From: a virus
IMG/VR virus record: IMGVR_UViG_3300044954_000221
Coordinates: 1 to 21,184 of that record
Strand: one strand, 5' to 3'
DNA length: 21,184 nt
A model generated the notes under the pieces. The model was given only the letters and a program-made list of their open reading frames with translations, was not told where the DNA came from and searched no databases. Made by a program: the position numbers and the translations under genes. Shown here piece by piece: positions 13,312-21,184 of the stretch. The first letter of the stretch is position 1; each line of letters begins with the position of its first letter.

Positions 13312-14661
13312 ATGCCTGAACCGACTTTTATGGAAGCTATGGATGCCGCGCTCGATGACGGCTCCACGCAAGACACCGAGCAGCCAACGGCCGAATCCAG
13401 CTCAGCCGCTCCGCCCGACGATCCCGGTACACCAGACGGAGACGAGCGGCAGCCGGCCGTCGAAGAACCAATCGACGAGCAACTTCCCGAATCGGCGGCA
13501 GAGATCGTGGCGGCCGATCAGCCGCCGGAGGAGCCGCCGTCAGGACAGCCTGCCGATGTACCGGAAGGGGCGACACTGCGCAACCGCAACGGGAAAGACG
13601 AGATCGTCTACCCGAAGGAGCGCGGGCTCGCCGTCTATGGCGGGTACAAGATGGCCCAGCGTGGAGAGGAGATTTTCGGCGAGCCTCTGACCGAACAGGC
13701 CATGACGAGCCGCCAGAACGCGTTCGACTGGCTCGAAAACCAGCGAACGGATTTCACCAGCGGCAGCGTCGACAGCCAGGCCGATGTGTTCCGCAACTTG
13801 TTCCGCGATGGCGCGACGGCGATCAAGAACGGAGAGATCGGACACGACCCGCTCGACACCGCCGGCGAGGCGTTTCTCACAACACTCCGCGATGTGTCGC
13901 CGGATCATTACGAAAAACTCGCAACCGAGATGCTCAACGACCGGCTTGAAGGCTTCTATCGCGACGCAGCCAAGAGCGGCAACGACCGCCTCTTCAAGGC
14001 CGTGCAGAACATCGACCACTTTTTGAATGGCAGATATCGCGACCCCGAAGATGTCAAGCGCACCCTGCCGGACGAGATATCGGAGCGGGAGGCGGCCATT
14101 CAGGAGCGTGAGCGGCGCCTCGCTCAACACGAGCGGGCGCAACGCAACGCGGCTATCGAGGCGTGGAATAGAGACACGCGCTCAAAAATCGACGCTTCGG
14201 TATCGTCGGTAATCTCCGACCAGATTCCCGAGGCCGTCAGAACGGCATTCGAGTCTACGCCGAACGGCAAATCGAGACTCGCGCAAATCACGGAGTTGCT
14301 CCGTGGCGAATTTAAGAAAGCGCTGGCAGGCGACCAGAATTGGGCGACCGCCAACAACAATCTGTTTCGCCAGGTTGAAATCGCGCCATCTGAACGGAGG
14401 CGCGCCGAACTCCAAACGCAAATCGTCCAGCGGTATCAGCAGAAGGCGCGATCGGTTATCGCGGCAAAGGCAAAGGCTCTTCTTGACGCCGAAACCGCCG
14501 CAATCGTCTCCTCCTCTACCGCTCACACCAAACGCCAACAGGCGGCGGCTGGCCAAAAGCCACTTGGATCTGGAGTCGGGATACCACCCGCCAGATCGTT
14601 AGCGCAGTCGCTTGAAGGCAAGAGCTTTGCGCAGGCTTTGGACATGATACTTCCAACCTGA
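13312..14661 (+). CDS. Scaffold-like protein
   Basis: A 449-aa acidic protein between portal and coat. The N-terminal 90 residues are Pro/Glu/Asp/Ser-rich and disordered (DDPGTPDGDERQPAVEEPID). The middle is helical. A charged coiled coil (about 263-285, EISEREAAIQERERRLAQHE) and a basic helical C-terminus follow, the end that scaffolds use to bind coat. Place and composition fit a scaffolding protein, as in P22 gp8. No protease motif was seen. The ATG has GAGAGGT about 5 bases upstream, 28 bases after the portal stop. Confidence 0.7.
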   Translation: MPEPTFMEAMDAALDDGSTQDTEQPTAESSSAAPPDDPGTPDGDERQPAVEEPIDEQLPESAAEIVAADQPPEEPPSGQPADVPEGATLRNRNGKDEIVYPKERGLAVYGGYKMAQRGEEIFGEPLTEQAMTSRQNAFDWLENQRTDFTSGSVDSQADVFRNLFRDGATAIKNGEIGHDPLDTAGEAFLTTLRDVSPDHYEKLATEMLNDRLEGFYRDAAKSGNDRLFKAVQNIDHFLNGRYRDPEDVKRTLPDEISEREAAIQERERRLAQHERAQRNAAIEAWNRDTRSKIDASVSSVISDQIPEAVRTAFESTPNGKSRLAQITELLRGEFKKALAGDQNWATANNNLFRQVEIAPSERRRAELQTQIVQRYQQKARSVIAAKAKALLDAETAAIVSSSTAHTKRQQAAAGQKPLGSGVGIPPARSLAQSLEGKSFAQALDMILPT

Positions 14662-14680
14662 CGCATAGGAGAAAATCACA

Positions 14681-15949
14681 ATGCCAACCGATACTGTATT
14701 TGCGCAGTCCGAGGTAATCTCGAAACTGCTGCCGATCTTCTTCGGAGACCCAAAGAAATGCACCGTTCCGCTGAACTTCGTCAAGAAGAACGGCAATGTC
14801 GAAAAGATTGGCGAGCGAGATTTTCGCGCGCCTTTCCTCACCCAGAACGGCGGCCGGTTTGGTACGTTCAACTCCGACGGCGGCGCACTCGGAAACGGCA
14901 CCAAGCACAAGGGCGACAAGTTCGTTCAGACCGCATTCGCGATGCGGCTGAACTATGAAATGACAACGCTGGCCGTCGACGCCAACAAGGACTCGAACAT
15001 CAGCCGCGTCAACTCCCTGAAGAAGGCCATTCAGAACGCGCCGCTCGAAGCGGCGAAGTACGCCGATTCGATGTGGCACAACGACGGGACCGGGAAACTT
15101 GCCACGGCAACGGCCGTTGGCACTTGGTCGGGCGCCACCAAGCAGGTCTACACGATGAACACCACGCAAGCGTGTCGCTTGCTGACTCGCGGGCAATACG
15201 TGCAGCCGTACTCGGCCGCCAACGCCGTTCTCGGTTCTCCGCTTTTCATCGAGTTGATCGATTACGCCAACCGCTTGGTGTACCTGTCCGGCCTGACCGG
15301 CGGCGCGGGCGCATCGGCCACCGACTATCTCGCAATCGACGGCGCTTCCGGATCGCCCCCGACGGGTCCAAACGGCTTGAAGTACTTCAACTCGGACGCG
15401 ACTTCAGGAACGACACTCGGCGTCACGCGCTCCACCGAACCGGAAGTCATCTCTAACAGCGCCGACGCCGCCAACGGCCCGCTCACCTTCATGAAGGGCC
15501 AGGAGTTGATCGACAAGATCATCGAACGGCGCAAGGGACTCAACGGCCCTTACAAGTGGCTGTCGTCGGAAAAGCAGGTGTCGAACCTCCGGTCTCAGGT
15601 ATTGAACATGGCGCACTTCGAGTTGTCGGGATCGAAGGATCTCAACACCGACTTGAATCCCGGCGCCAACGCGATGACGTTCAAGTTTTGCGGCATCCCC
15701 GGTTACGTTGACCCGCATCAGGACAACGACCGAATGGACCTGCTCAACTTCGACAACTGGAGCCGCGTCCAGATCAAAGACATCGGTTTCTATGAAATCG
15801 ACGGCCAACGCTTCTTCACGATCTACGACTCCTCAACCGGCGCTCCGAAGGCGGCGCAGTGGTTCAGCCTGTACTGGCTGGAGAACTACGTTTCCCACAA
15901 CCCCGGCGAGGACGGCTACATCAAGCAGTGCGGTCTGCCGACTTACTAA
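14681..15949 (+). CDS. Major capsid protein (HK97-fold candidate)
   Basis: A 422-aa protein with a strong AGGAG site and its own 3' terminator, as expected for the most abundant virion protein. It lies directly after the scaffold. It has a short N-terminal helix (SEVISKLLPIFFG), an extended-loop-like region (about 33-80), a long central helix (NSLKKAIQNAPLEAAKYADS), Gly/Ala-rich loops and a C-terminal segment with FYEIDGQRFFTIYD. This agrees with HK97-fold coats of about 400-430 aa, but the assignment is mainly by context. The first 15 or so residues would remain, since no cleavage delta domain is seen. Confidence 0.8.
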   Translation: MPTDTVFAQSEVISKLLPIFFGDPKKCTVPLNFVKKNGNVEKIGERDFRAPFLTQNGGRFGTFNSDGGALGNGTKHKGDKFVQTAFAMRLNYEMTTLAVDANKDSNISRVNSLKKAIQNAPLEAAKYADSMWHNDGTGKLATATAVGTWSGATKQVYTMNTTQACRLLTRGQYVQPYSAANAVLGSPLFIELIDYANRLVYLSGLTGGAGASATDYLAIDGASGSPPTGPNGLKYFNSDATSGTTLGVTRSTEPEVISNSADAANGPLTFMKGQELIDKIIERRKGLNGPYKWLSSEKQVSNLRSQVLNMAHFELSGSKDLNTDLNPGANAMTFKFCGIPGYVDPHQDNDRMDLLNFDNWSRVQIKDIGFYEIDGQRFFTIYDSSTGAPKAAQWFSLYWLENYVSHNPGEDGYIKQCGLPTY

Positions 15950-15971
15950 CCTAACCATCCCAGCAGCCTAC

Positions 15972-16005
15972 CCGCCAGGGGCCTCGGCGCCTCTGGCGGT
16001 CTTTT
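15972..16005 (+). terminator. Intrinsic terminator after the capsid gene
   Basis: CCGCCAG (15972-15978) pairs with CTGGCGG (15993-15999), extended inward by GGGC/GCCT-type pairs, followed by TCTTTT (16000-16005). It sits 22 bases after the capsid stop and would cut, but not abolish, expression of later genes. The next ATG begins at the base after the T-run. Confidence 0.85.
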
Positions 16006-16587
16006 ATGAACAACGAACAGCGCCGGCAGGTCCGGCTACTCAGCATCAAATACTTCTCCGAGTTTGGCCGTCTCGCCGACGGTTCGCCGCGCTTTCAGTG
16101 GATGCGAACCGACAAAATCAAGATCGATTTCGCACGCGGGTTCAAGATGGTCAAGACGCAATCCGGTTTCTTCATGCCGTCTACGATCTACCAGAGGCGA
16201 ACCCTCGCGGAAACTACGGGGCACGGCTTGGCGTGGATCATCGCGAAGTTTGTCGAGCCGGTTAGCCGGCAGCGGTGGGAACTTCTTCACGGAACCGCGA
16301 TCCCGTGGCCGCGCAACGGTCACTGGGAGCCGATGGAGTTGGTCTCGCGACAGGCGGAATTGATTCCCAACGAAGAGGTGTCCGCGCTCGCAGCCAACGC
16401 TCTGCGCACCGCCCTGGAATTATCGGGGGACGACATCCTTCGCGAGATACAGGACGCGCGAGAGAAGAAGGAAAACCAGACAAAAGCGGAACTTGGCGAT
16501 CTATGTGATTCAGCCAGAACCGCATTTCTAAACGATCCAGGAGGGAAGTCTCATGTCAGCTTCCCTTCCGTCAAAGGAGCATCATGA
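16006..16587 (+). CDS. Virion-region protein, unknown function (193 aa)
   Basis: A 193-aa basic protein: MNNEQRRQVRLLSIKYFSEF, then FARGFKMVKTQSGFF, a hydrophobic/aromatic middle including LAWIIAKFVEPVSRQRWELL, and a helical, charged C-terminus. No family was recognised. The ATG directly follows the terminator's T-run; the only SD-like bases (GGCGG) are in the hairpin's 3' arm, so folding of the terminator should hide them. The N-terminal residues look genuine, so this start is kept. Its stop overlaps the next start as ATGA. Confidence 0.65.
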   Translation: MNNEQRRQVRLLSIKYFSEFGRLADGSPRFQWMRTDKIKIDFARGFKMVKTQSGFFMPSTIYQRRTLAETTGHGLAWIIAKFVEPVSRQRWELLHGTAIPWPRNGHWEPMELVSRQAELIPNEEVSALAANALRTALELSGDDILREIQDAREKKENQTKAELGDLCDSARTAFLNDPGGKSHVSFPSVKGAS

Positions 16588-17291
16588 CACAGACCATTGT
16601 TTCGATCTGGCCATTCGAACTGAAAGAGTCAAGGCCCCGTTTTCACCCGCAGTCCGAGTTCGTAGTCCCCGCCGCCCAGTTTGACGGTATCGCGATCCTG
16701 AAAATCGACGATGTGCAGGAAGGCGACTATCTCGCCGCCGGCAAGTCGATCATGCAGGTCGTCACAGCCGAATCGCTCGCCGAGGATCTCGTGCGTTCGT
16801 GGCGGCAATGGACCGTTCGTGGCGGCCACAGAGGCGTGTGGATTCACCCCAAAGCCGAAGCCACCGTAGAGGAGATCATGGCCTCTCCGGAGTACGCCGC
16901 GGCGCGGCGCGAGCAGGACGAACTCATGAAGAATCTGGTCGTTCAAGCGCGCGAGTTATACAATCAAAACTTCAACACCAGCATTACAAACAATCACCGG
17001 ATGGCCGCACAATATCTCCGCATTGAAGGCGAGGCGTGGCTTGGCTCCAATGTCGGTCGAGACCAGAAGAAGACGTGCCAGTTCTGCGGCCAACTGATAT
17101 CGAAGACGGCCGTTACCTGTTTCACCTGTAAGGAGATTGTCGACCCGGCTGGCTACGCCGCTCTCAAGCGGGATGTTGCAAACCAGATTGCGGCCGAGGA
17201 GCAGCAGACTGTCGTCAGGGATATCCCGGACAACGGCGGCAGCGCTCTACGGCCCGCGCCCAGACGCACGGCCGCTCCGATGGCGGGGTAA
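16584..17291 (+). CDS. Zinc-ribbon virion-region protein (235 aa)
   Basis: A 235-aa protein. N-terminal beta-rich part (about 1-60, with FVVPAAQFDGIAILKIDDVQ), a middle helical part (about 95-150), a zinc ribbon CQFCGQ...TCFTCKE (C165, C168, C179, C182), and a basic Pro/Arg-rich tail. The ribbon is of the rubredoxin-like CxxC-x10-CxxC kind. No family was recognised; a structural or nucleic-acid role is possible. The ATG has AGGAG about 6 bases upstream and overlaps the previous stop (ATGA). Confidence 0.75.
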   Translation: MTQTIVSIWPFELKESRPRFHPQSEFVVPAAQFDGIAILKIDDVQEGDYLAAGKSIMQVVTAESLAEDLVRSWRQWTVRGGHRGVWIHPKAEATVEEIMASPEYAAARREQDELMKNLVVQARELYNQNFNTSITNNHRMAAQYLRIEGEAWLGSNVGRDQKKTCQFCGQLISKTAVTCFTCKEIVDPAGYAALKRDVANQIAAEEQQTVVRDIPDNGGSALRPAPRRTAAPMAG

Positions 17292-17294
17292 ACC

Positions 17295-17990
17295 GTGATC
17301 CACTCCGTCGAGAACGTAAAGGCAACGGCTGCTATCTTGCTCGGAGATCCAAACGCCAGGAAGTTCACGGCGGCGGATCTCCATGGAAGTTTCGAAATCG
17401 CGTACCTCAAGCTCACCGGCGAGATGGCGCGGTATCAGATCCGAAAGCAGAAAACCGCCGTTGTTTACACTCTGGCGGCTACAACGACGGACCTCACCCC
17501 GGCAACTGCGTCGATCACCAACTTCGGCGAATTGATCCGACTTGAGGAGCGCGCGAGCGGTTCGACGGATAAATATACCGATGTCGAGCAAGTGGACCAA
17601 CTCCCCCAGCGCAGCCAAGAGTCTCGGCTTTCCGTGTTCGAGTGGTCCGGCGATACGTTCCGGTTTGTCGGCGCATCGCAGAACATCCAGCTTCGCATCA
17701 CCTATTTCGACAGCGGTGCGGCACCGGCAAGCGGATCTCTCGGTATCGACGGAGCACTTCCGTTTCTGGCGTACTACACGGCGTCGATTCGAGCGGCTCC
17801 GTCTGGAAACACCGACCTCAGCGATCGGTACGAGAAGGCCGCTCTCGGCCCGTATCGCGATGGCGGCGGTGGATTCCTGCACGAGTTCCTACAGGCGCAG
17901 ATCCGCGCCGAGCAGCGCGTCCAGGTTCAGATTCCATGCTACGACAGCGACGCCGCTACGAGAACGGCCGCGCCTGCGTCGATCGGGTAA
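17295..17990 (+). CDS. Candidate head-tail connector protein (231 aa)
   Basis: A 231-aa protein. After a helical N-terminus (about 1-50) come beta segments (TAVVYTLAATTTDLTP, FGELIRLEERASGS, RLSVFEWSGDTFRFVG) and a helical C-terminus. In P22-like phages the gene after coat that precedes the tail nozzle is the connector (gp4); this gene has a similar place and a plausible size, but no sequence match was recognised. The start is GTG 17295 with GGCGGGG about 6 bases upstream, four bases after the previous stop. Confidence 0.55.
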   Translation: MIHSVENVKATAAILLGDPNARKFTAADLHGSFEIAYLKLTGEMARYQIRKQKTAVVYTLAATTTDLTPATASITNFGELIRLEERASGSTDKYTDVEQVDQLPQRSQESRLSVFEWSGDTFRFVGASQNIQLRITYFDSGAAPASGSLGIDGALPFLAYYTASIRAAPSGNTDLSDRYEKAALGPYRDGGGGFLHEFLQAQIRAEQRVQVQIPCYDSDAATRTAAPASIG

Positions 17991-17996
17991 TTGCAA

Positions 17997-18025
17997 CCGG
18001 CTGAAACGCTCCAGCCGGCGGTTTT
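17997..18025 (+). terminator. Weak intrinsic terminator
   Basis: CCGGCTG (17997-18003) and CAGCCGG (18012-18018) form a 7-bp stem followed by CGGTTTT. The T-run is short. It lies 7 bases after the connector candidate's stop. A second hairpin GGGGC-AGC-GCCCC (18028-18040) follows it. Confidence 0.6.
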
Positions 18026-18065
18026 AGGGGGCAGCGCCCCATCGTAACCACCTCAACCAGTTCGC

Positions 18066-18090
18066 CTCGCATTAGCGAGCGGAGGACAAC
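18066..18090 (+). promoter_or_regulatory. Hairpin and strong SD before the decoration-like gene
   Basis: CTCGC-ATTA-GCGAG (18066-18079) sits just upstream of GGAGGA, which is 5 bases before the ATG at 18091. A 5' hairpin next to a perfect SD would fit a highly expressed structural protein. No promoter was identified between 18041 and 18065. Confidence 0.45.
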
Positions 18091-18528
18091 ATGCCAAACA
18101 TTCGAGAAAACACTAAGCGGGTCGCCGCGAACGTTCATCAAGGCCCGCCGTTTGAATTCACCACCGTCACAACCGTTACGACGACTGGCGCCGTGACCAT
18201 CACCGCCGCCCAGGTTCTCGGCGGGATGTATATGCGCGATCCCAACGGCGCCCCACGAACCGACACTTTACCAACAGCGGCACTCCTGGTCGCTGCGGTG
18301 CGAGAGGCGCTCGGCGGTGCCGTGTCTCCGAAGGACGGTATGACGCTCCACTTCTTCGTGCGCAACAACGCCGACGCCTCGGAACTTCTGACGATCGCCG
18401 TTGGAACCGGCGGCACGGCGAACGGAACAATGACGATCGCTCAGAACTCAAAACGGGACTTCAGAATCCGGATCACTAGCTTCACTCTTGGTTCCGAAGC
18501 CTATGTCTGCTACTCCGATCAGGTGTAG
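18091..18528 (+). CDS. Capsid decoration / cement-like protein (145 aa)
   Basis: A 145-aa beta-rich protein. After a disordered N-terminus it has Thr/Val strands (FTTVTTVTTTGAVTITAAQV), then LGGMYMRDPNGAPRTDTLPT, VRNNADASELLTIAVGTGG and ANGTMTIAQNSKRDFRIRIT. The T-A-A-x-x-L-G-G-x-x-x-R-D-P-x-G and G-T-M-T-I-A-Q patterns recur in small phage structural proteins that I associate with capsid decoration or fibres. This call is from memory of such sequences, not a search. Strong SD, short length and neighbours agree with an abundant virion part. Confidence 0.6.
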   Translation: MPNIRENTKRVAANVHQGPPFEFTTVTTVTTTGAVTITAAQVLGGMYMRDPNGAPRTDTLPTAALLVAAVREALGGAVSPKDGMTLHFFVRNNADASELLTIAVGTGGTANGTMTIAQNSKRDFRIRITSFTLGSEAYVCYSDQV

Positions 18529-18533
18529 TCTAG

Positions 18534-20423
18534 ATGGCGGCGATTCGCGGGTTCAACTCGACGAGCGCGAAAAATCCGCGCGGTCCGTGGACGAAAATTC
18601 AAGACCGCGCGGCAAACCCTTCGCGGGCGAAGACGGCGTTGAACGTAGCCTACGGGCCGATCAATGTCTACACGCGCGACGGGTTCGGCCAGGCGCTTGC
18701 CGTCTCCGGCAAGGTGACCAGCATGTACCACTGGGTCACGACTTCAAGCGGCCTCGCCATCAACCGGCTGGTTTTTTATGAATCCGAGTCGTCGCTAAAA
18801 ATGCGCGATCTCATCGGGCTATCCACGCAAACCCTCTTCTCTCAAGCCGCACGCGGCGCAGTCTGCGCCGAAGCCGGCAACCGCCTCTTCATCCCCACAT
18901 TCACAACAGCCGGAATAGCGGCCTCCCAGATGCGCATTGTCAACGCACTCCTTGGCGGAGTTCCGTTCGATTACGGCTTTGCGCCGCCAATGACGGTCGC
19001 TCCGTCGATGAGCGACACCGGCGCCGGGCAGTGTTCGAGCGGCGCCCACCGCTTTGGATACCTGCTTGAAGACCGAACTGGATTCACAGGCAAGCCGTCC
19101 CCGTACATCTCAGGCGTATTCACGCCGACATCGTACACCGTCACCGGGAGCAATCGCGCGCTCCAGATGACCGTGAGCGGGACTATGCCGACCAACGCAT
19201 CGTACTTGCACGCGATCATGACGCGCAAGGATAACCCGAACCGGTGGTATCGTGTGCCGGATGCTTCGGTCGCGGTTCCAGGCGGCGTTTCGTGGACCGC
19301 GAACATTCCGATCAGCATTTCCGACGAAGACCTTGCCGCGCGCGCCACCGAGGTTACGGAGAACTTCTCCTACCTCACGCAGGACAGCGGCGGCAGTGGG
19401 CCGTTCAGCCCTCACTTCGCCATCGAATACGGCCAGCGCATGGTGTACCTCACCGAGCAGCGCGCCTACGTGAGCGACATCCAGGATTACCAAGTTATAT
19501 TGAATCCGCAGTCTACTTTGGATCTTCCCGGCCAGCGCCGCATGGTGACCGCCATGGTCGTGCGCGGCGTGCTCTACATCCTTGGCCCCGGATGGACATA
19601 CGGCATTCAGGACAGCGGGAACGCCGGCCGCGCCAGAGAATGGGGAACCCCGGCGCTCATCAGCGGCGGCATCGGAACGACGGCCATCCAAGGAACCTGC
19701 TGGCGTACCGGCGGCGACTATGCGTGGGTCGCCAACAAGACCGGCCTGTATTACTTCGATGGGAAGTACAGCGACGAGCCAATCAGCTTCGGCGTTGACC
19801 CGGAATGGGCTCGCATCAACTGGGGCGCGCCGCAGACGATTCAAGTTGTGGACGACTACGTGAATCACAAGGTCGTGGTACTGGCTCCCCTGGACGGGGC
19901 GACCGAGCCGACTCATATGCTGACTTTCGATTATCGGCGCGGGAAGGGTTGGAGAGACGTGGATTTCTCGTTGGACAATCTGCCCACTTCGATCTCTTCG
20001 CTTGCGATGGTCCTCGACAATGCAACCGGGCTGAGTTCGCTGTGGGTTGGACCGGCGGCGTCCGGGCATATCGTCAAGAGCGAGATCGCGAGGCGAAACG
20101 ACGATGGGAGCGCGATCGACTCTCAATACGAAACGGGCCTGCTCGTCAATCCTCCAGCCGGATACCGCTTCACCAAATGCGGCGGACTGGAGCTAGATGT
20201 CACCGGATCCGGGACCCTTGCCGTAACCTTTCGTGGGCTGAACGAGGTGTACACGCGGGCGCTTAACTCCGTGACCCTTGCCGCGGCGCCGGCCGATTAT
20301 CCGTTTGTTCCGGCCGACGACTTCGATCAGAACTTCTCGGTGTTACTGCGGACGAACGCCGTGAGCGCATTCTTCGATCTCGCCCGGGTGACGGCGTACC
20401 ACCTTCCCTGGATGTCGAACTAA
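18534..20423 (+). CDS. Tail nozzle candidate (beta-propeller-like, 629 aa)
   Basis: A 629-aa beta-rich protein with repeated strand-turn segments that suggest propeller blades, for example GNRLFIPTFTTAG, FGYLLEDRTGFTG, GQRMVYLTEQRAYVSD, TGLYYFDGKYSDEPISF and HMLTFDYRRGKGWRDVD. In P22 and T7 the nozzle (gp10/gp12) is a propeller and follows the connector, as here, so this role is inferred from order, length and composition. AGGTG lies 8 bases before the ATG. The C-terminal 100 residues look like a jelly-roll or Ig-like extra domain. Confidence 0.65.
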   Translation: MAAIRGFNSTSAKNPRGPWTKIQDRAANPSRAKTALNVAYGPINVYTRDGFGQALAVSGKVTSMYHWVTTSSGLAINRLVFYESESSLKMRDLIGLSTQTLFSQAARGAVCAEAGNRLFIPTFTTAGIAASQMRIVNALLGGVPFDYGFAPPMTVAPSMSDTGAGQCSSGAHRFGYLLEDRTGFTGKPSPYISGVFTPTSYTVTGSNRALQMTVSGTMPTNASYLHAIMTRKDNPNRWYRVPDASVAVPGGVSWTANIPISISDEDLAARATEVTENFSYLTQDSGGSGPFSPHFAIEYGQRMVYLTEQRAYVSDIQDYQVILNPQSTLDLPGQRRMVTAMVVRGVLYILGPGWTYGIQDSGNAGRAREWGTPALISGGIGTTAIQGTCWRTGGDYAWVANKTGLYYFDGKYSDEPISFGVDPEWARINWGAPQTIQVVDDYVNHKVVVLAPLDGATEPTHMLTFDYRRGKGWRDVDFSLDNLPTSISSLAMVLDNATGLSSLWVGPAASGHIVKSEIARRNDDGSAIDSQYETGLLVNPPAGYRFTKCGGLELDVTGSGTLAVTFRGLNEVYTRALNSVTLAAAPADYPFVPADDFDQNFSVLLRTNAVSAFFDLARVTAYHLPWMSN

Positions 20424-20896
20424 TGGCGATTCGACCGCTGGCCAATATGATTCGCCGGTCTCGCGACCCTCTGATGCAGCAGGTAGCGGAGGCACTTGAG
20501 GAGTTGGATCGGCGGCAGGCATACACAAAAGCGGAAGTAGACGAGCTGCTGGCCGGAAAGGTCGATGCGGTGGATATGGGCGGCGTCAATTGGGTGTATT
20601 CCTCGGCTCAACTCTACAGTCAAATGTGGGGATGGCTCGTTGAGTACGACCTTAACGACATTGGCGCCGCCGTAACCATCGAATCGCCTATCGCGGCGGT
20701 TTCCGGTTGCCCGCTTCGCATCGTGATAAAGCAGCACGCAACCACTCCGTTAACGATCAACTTCGGAACGACGTTCAAAGACCCCTTCGTCAACATCGCT
20801 CCCGACGCGAACACGTCGTCGACGTTTCACTTTACCGGGCGCGACGACGAACTGTGGTGGCCGATCGGTATCGATCGGACTGGAATTTCAGCATGA
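20423..20896 (+). CDS. Small coiled-coil/beta tail protein (157 aa)
   Basis: A 157-aa protein. The N-terminal helix (about 1-45, LMQQVAEALEELDRRQAYTK then AEVDELLAGK) is a coiled coil of the kind that trimerises tail spikes and fibres. The rest is beta-rich with NWVYSSAQLYSQMWGWLVEY and TPLTINFGTTFKDPF. This fits a trimeric tail-needle or fibre part, as at the P22 gp26 position, but no family was recognised. The start shares the last base of the nozzle gene stop (TAATG) and the stop overlaps the next ATG. Confidence 0.7.
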   Translation: MAIRPLANMIRRSRDPLMQQVAEALEELDRRQAYTKAEVDELLAGKVDAVDMGGVNWVYSSAQLYSQMWGWLVEYDLNDIGAAVTIESPIAAVSGCPLRIVIKQHATTPLTINFGTTFKDPFVNIAPDANTSSTFHFTGRDDELWWPIGIDRTGISA

Positions 20897-21184
20897 GAAC
20901 CTTGTCGCTTATTCTATCGCTTCCCGTTCTGGCGCAACTCCAAACGCCGGTCACGGTGTACCCGTCTTCCGGGTCGGCGGTCGGCGAGATCCGGCTACGC
21001 GAGCGGGGATCGAACCCCGGCCAAAACTACATCAGTCTGAAATCCCCGCAGTCTCTTCGCGGAGACCGTGAGAACACACTTCCGGGCGAGTTTGGACTTC
21101 CTGGCCAATGCCTAACCGACGCCGGTTCCGGCGTATGGACGTGGGGGGCCTGCGCGAAGCGCCTGGTGATCTCCGACTACATGT
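20893..21184 (+). CDS. Fibre-like protein with N-terminal signal-like segment, partial
   Basis: Only the first 97 residues are present. MRTLSLILSLPVLAQLQTP has a charged start, a hydrophobic core and an A-Q junction like a short signal peptide. Then come TVYPSSGSAVGEIRLRERG and TLPGEFGLPGQCLTDAGSG followed by VWTWG. The last part resembles the L-P-x-x-x-G-x-x-G-Q-x-L-x-x-x-G-S-G-x-x-x-W repeat found in phage tail fibres and host-exposed structural proteins. The ATG overlaps the previous stop as ATGA. Confidence 0.65.
   Translation, partial: MRTLSLILSLPVLAQLQTPVTVYPSSGSAVGEIRLRERGSNPGQNYISLKSPQSLRGDRENTLPGEFGLPGQCLTDAGSGVWTWGACAKRLVISDYM

Noticed and set aside
13540-14142. 200-aa minus-strand frame opposite the scaffold gene
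   Set aside because: It is antisense to a gene with proper SD and order; its composition fits a shadow.

Overview
The window looks like about 21 kb of a temperate tailed bacteriophage (prophage or free phage contig) with a short-tailed, P22-like layout of virion genes. A tyrosine integrase, a DUF932 'phage/plasmid-like' protein, a DUF4942 methyltransferase, a large terminase, a portal, a scaffold and a capsid protein all point to a phage. The host is a bacterium with ordinary AGGAG ribosome binding sites and sigma-70-like promoters. A GC-rich, Gram-negative-type host is plausible, but nothing here fixes the taxon.

Left arm (1-6192). A partial helix-turn-helix (excisionase-like) tail ends at 81. 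Leftward from 6192 runs a compact early operon on the minus strand: two small proteins (81 and 75 aa), a 330-bp gap with a 9-bp-phased repeat array, DUF932, three small proteins (93, 72, 63 aa), the DUF4942 methyltransferase, a 147-aa protein, three very small genes including a 33-aa membrane peptide, and last the integrase, followed by an intrinsic terminator. Most junctions overlap by 1-14 bases, so translation is probably coupled. Start choice is often decided by a clear Shine-Dalgarno (SD) sequence.

Control region (6193-6400). This AT-rich segment holds two divergent sigma-70-like promoters, each with a 17-bp spacer. They share the word TATTTATTCA in opposite orientation, and an 8-bp inverted repeat flanks the rightward start. 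The rightward promoter would start transcription at the GTG of a zinc/HTH DNA-binding protein, which suggests a leaderless mRNA. No repressor of the CI type is recognisable in the window.

Middle (7076-8067). About 1 kb is essentially without convincing genes. It includes a strongly G-skewed tract and, at its right end, a promoter and a structured leader for the late genes.

Right arm (8068-21184, plus strand). A 129-aa protein is followed by the large terminase, a four-cysteine small protein, two genes that share DNA in different frames, a portal with an inserted zinc ribbon, an acidic scaffold-like protein and the major capsid protein. An intrinsic terminator comes next, then two proteins of unknown role (one with a zinc ribbon), a possible connector, a second terminator-like hairpin, a decoration-like protein, a large tail-nozzle candidate, a small coiled-coil/beta protein, and a fibre-like protein that begins with a signal-peptide-like segment and runs off the window. 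The order terminase-portal-scaffold-coat-connector-nozzle matches P22-type podoviruses; no tape-measure gene is seen.
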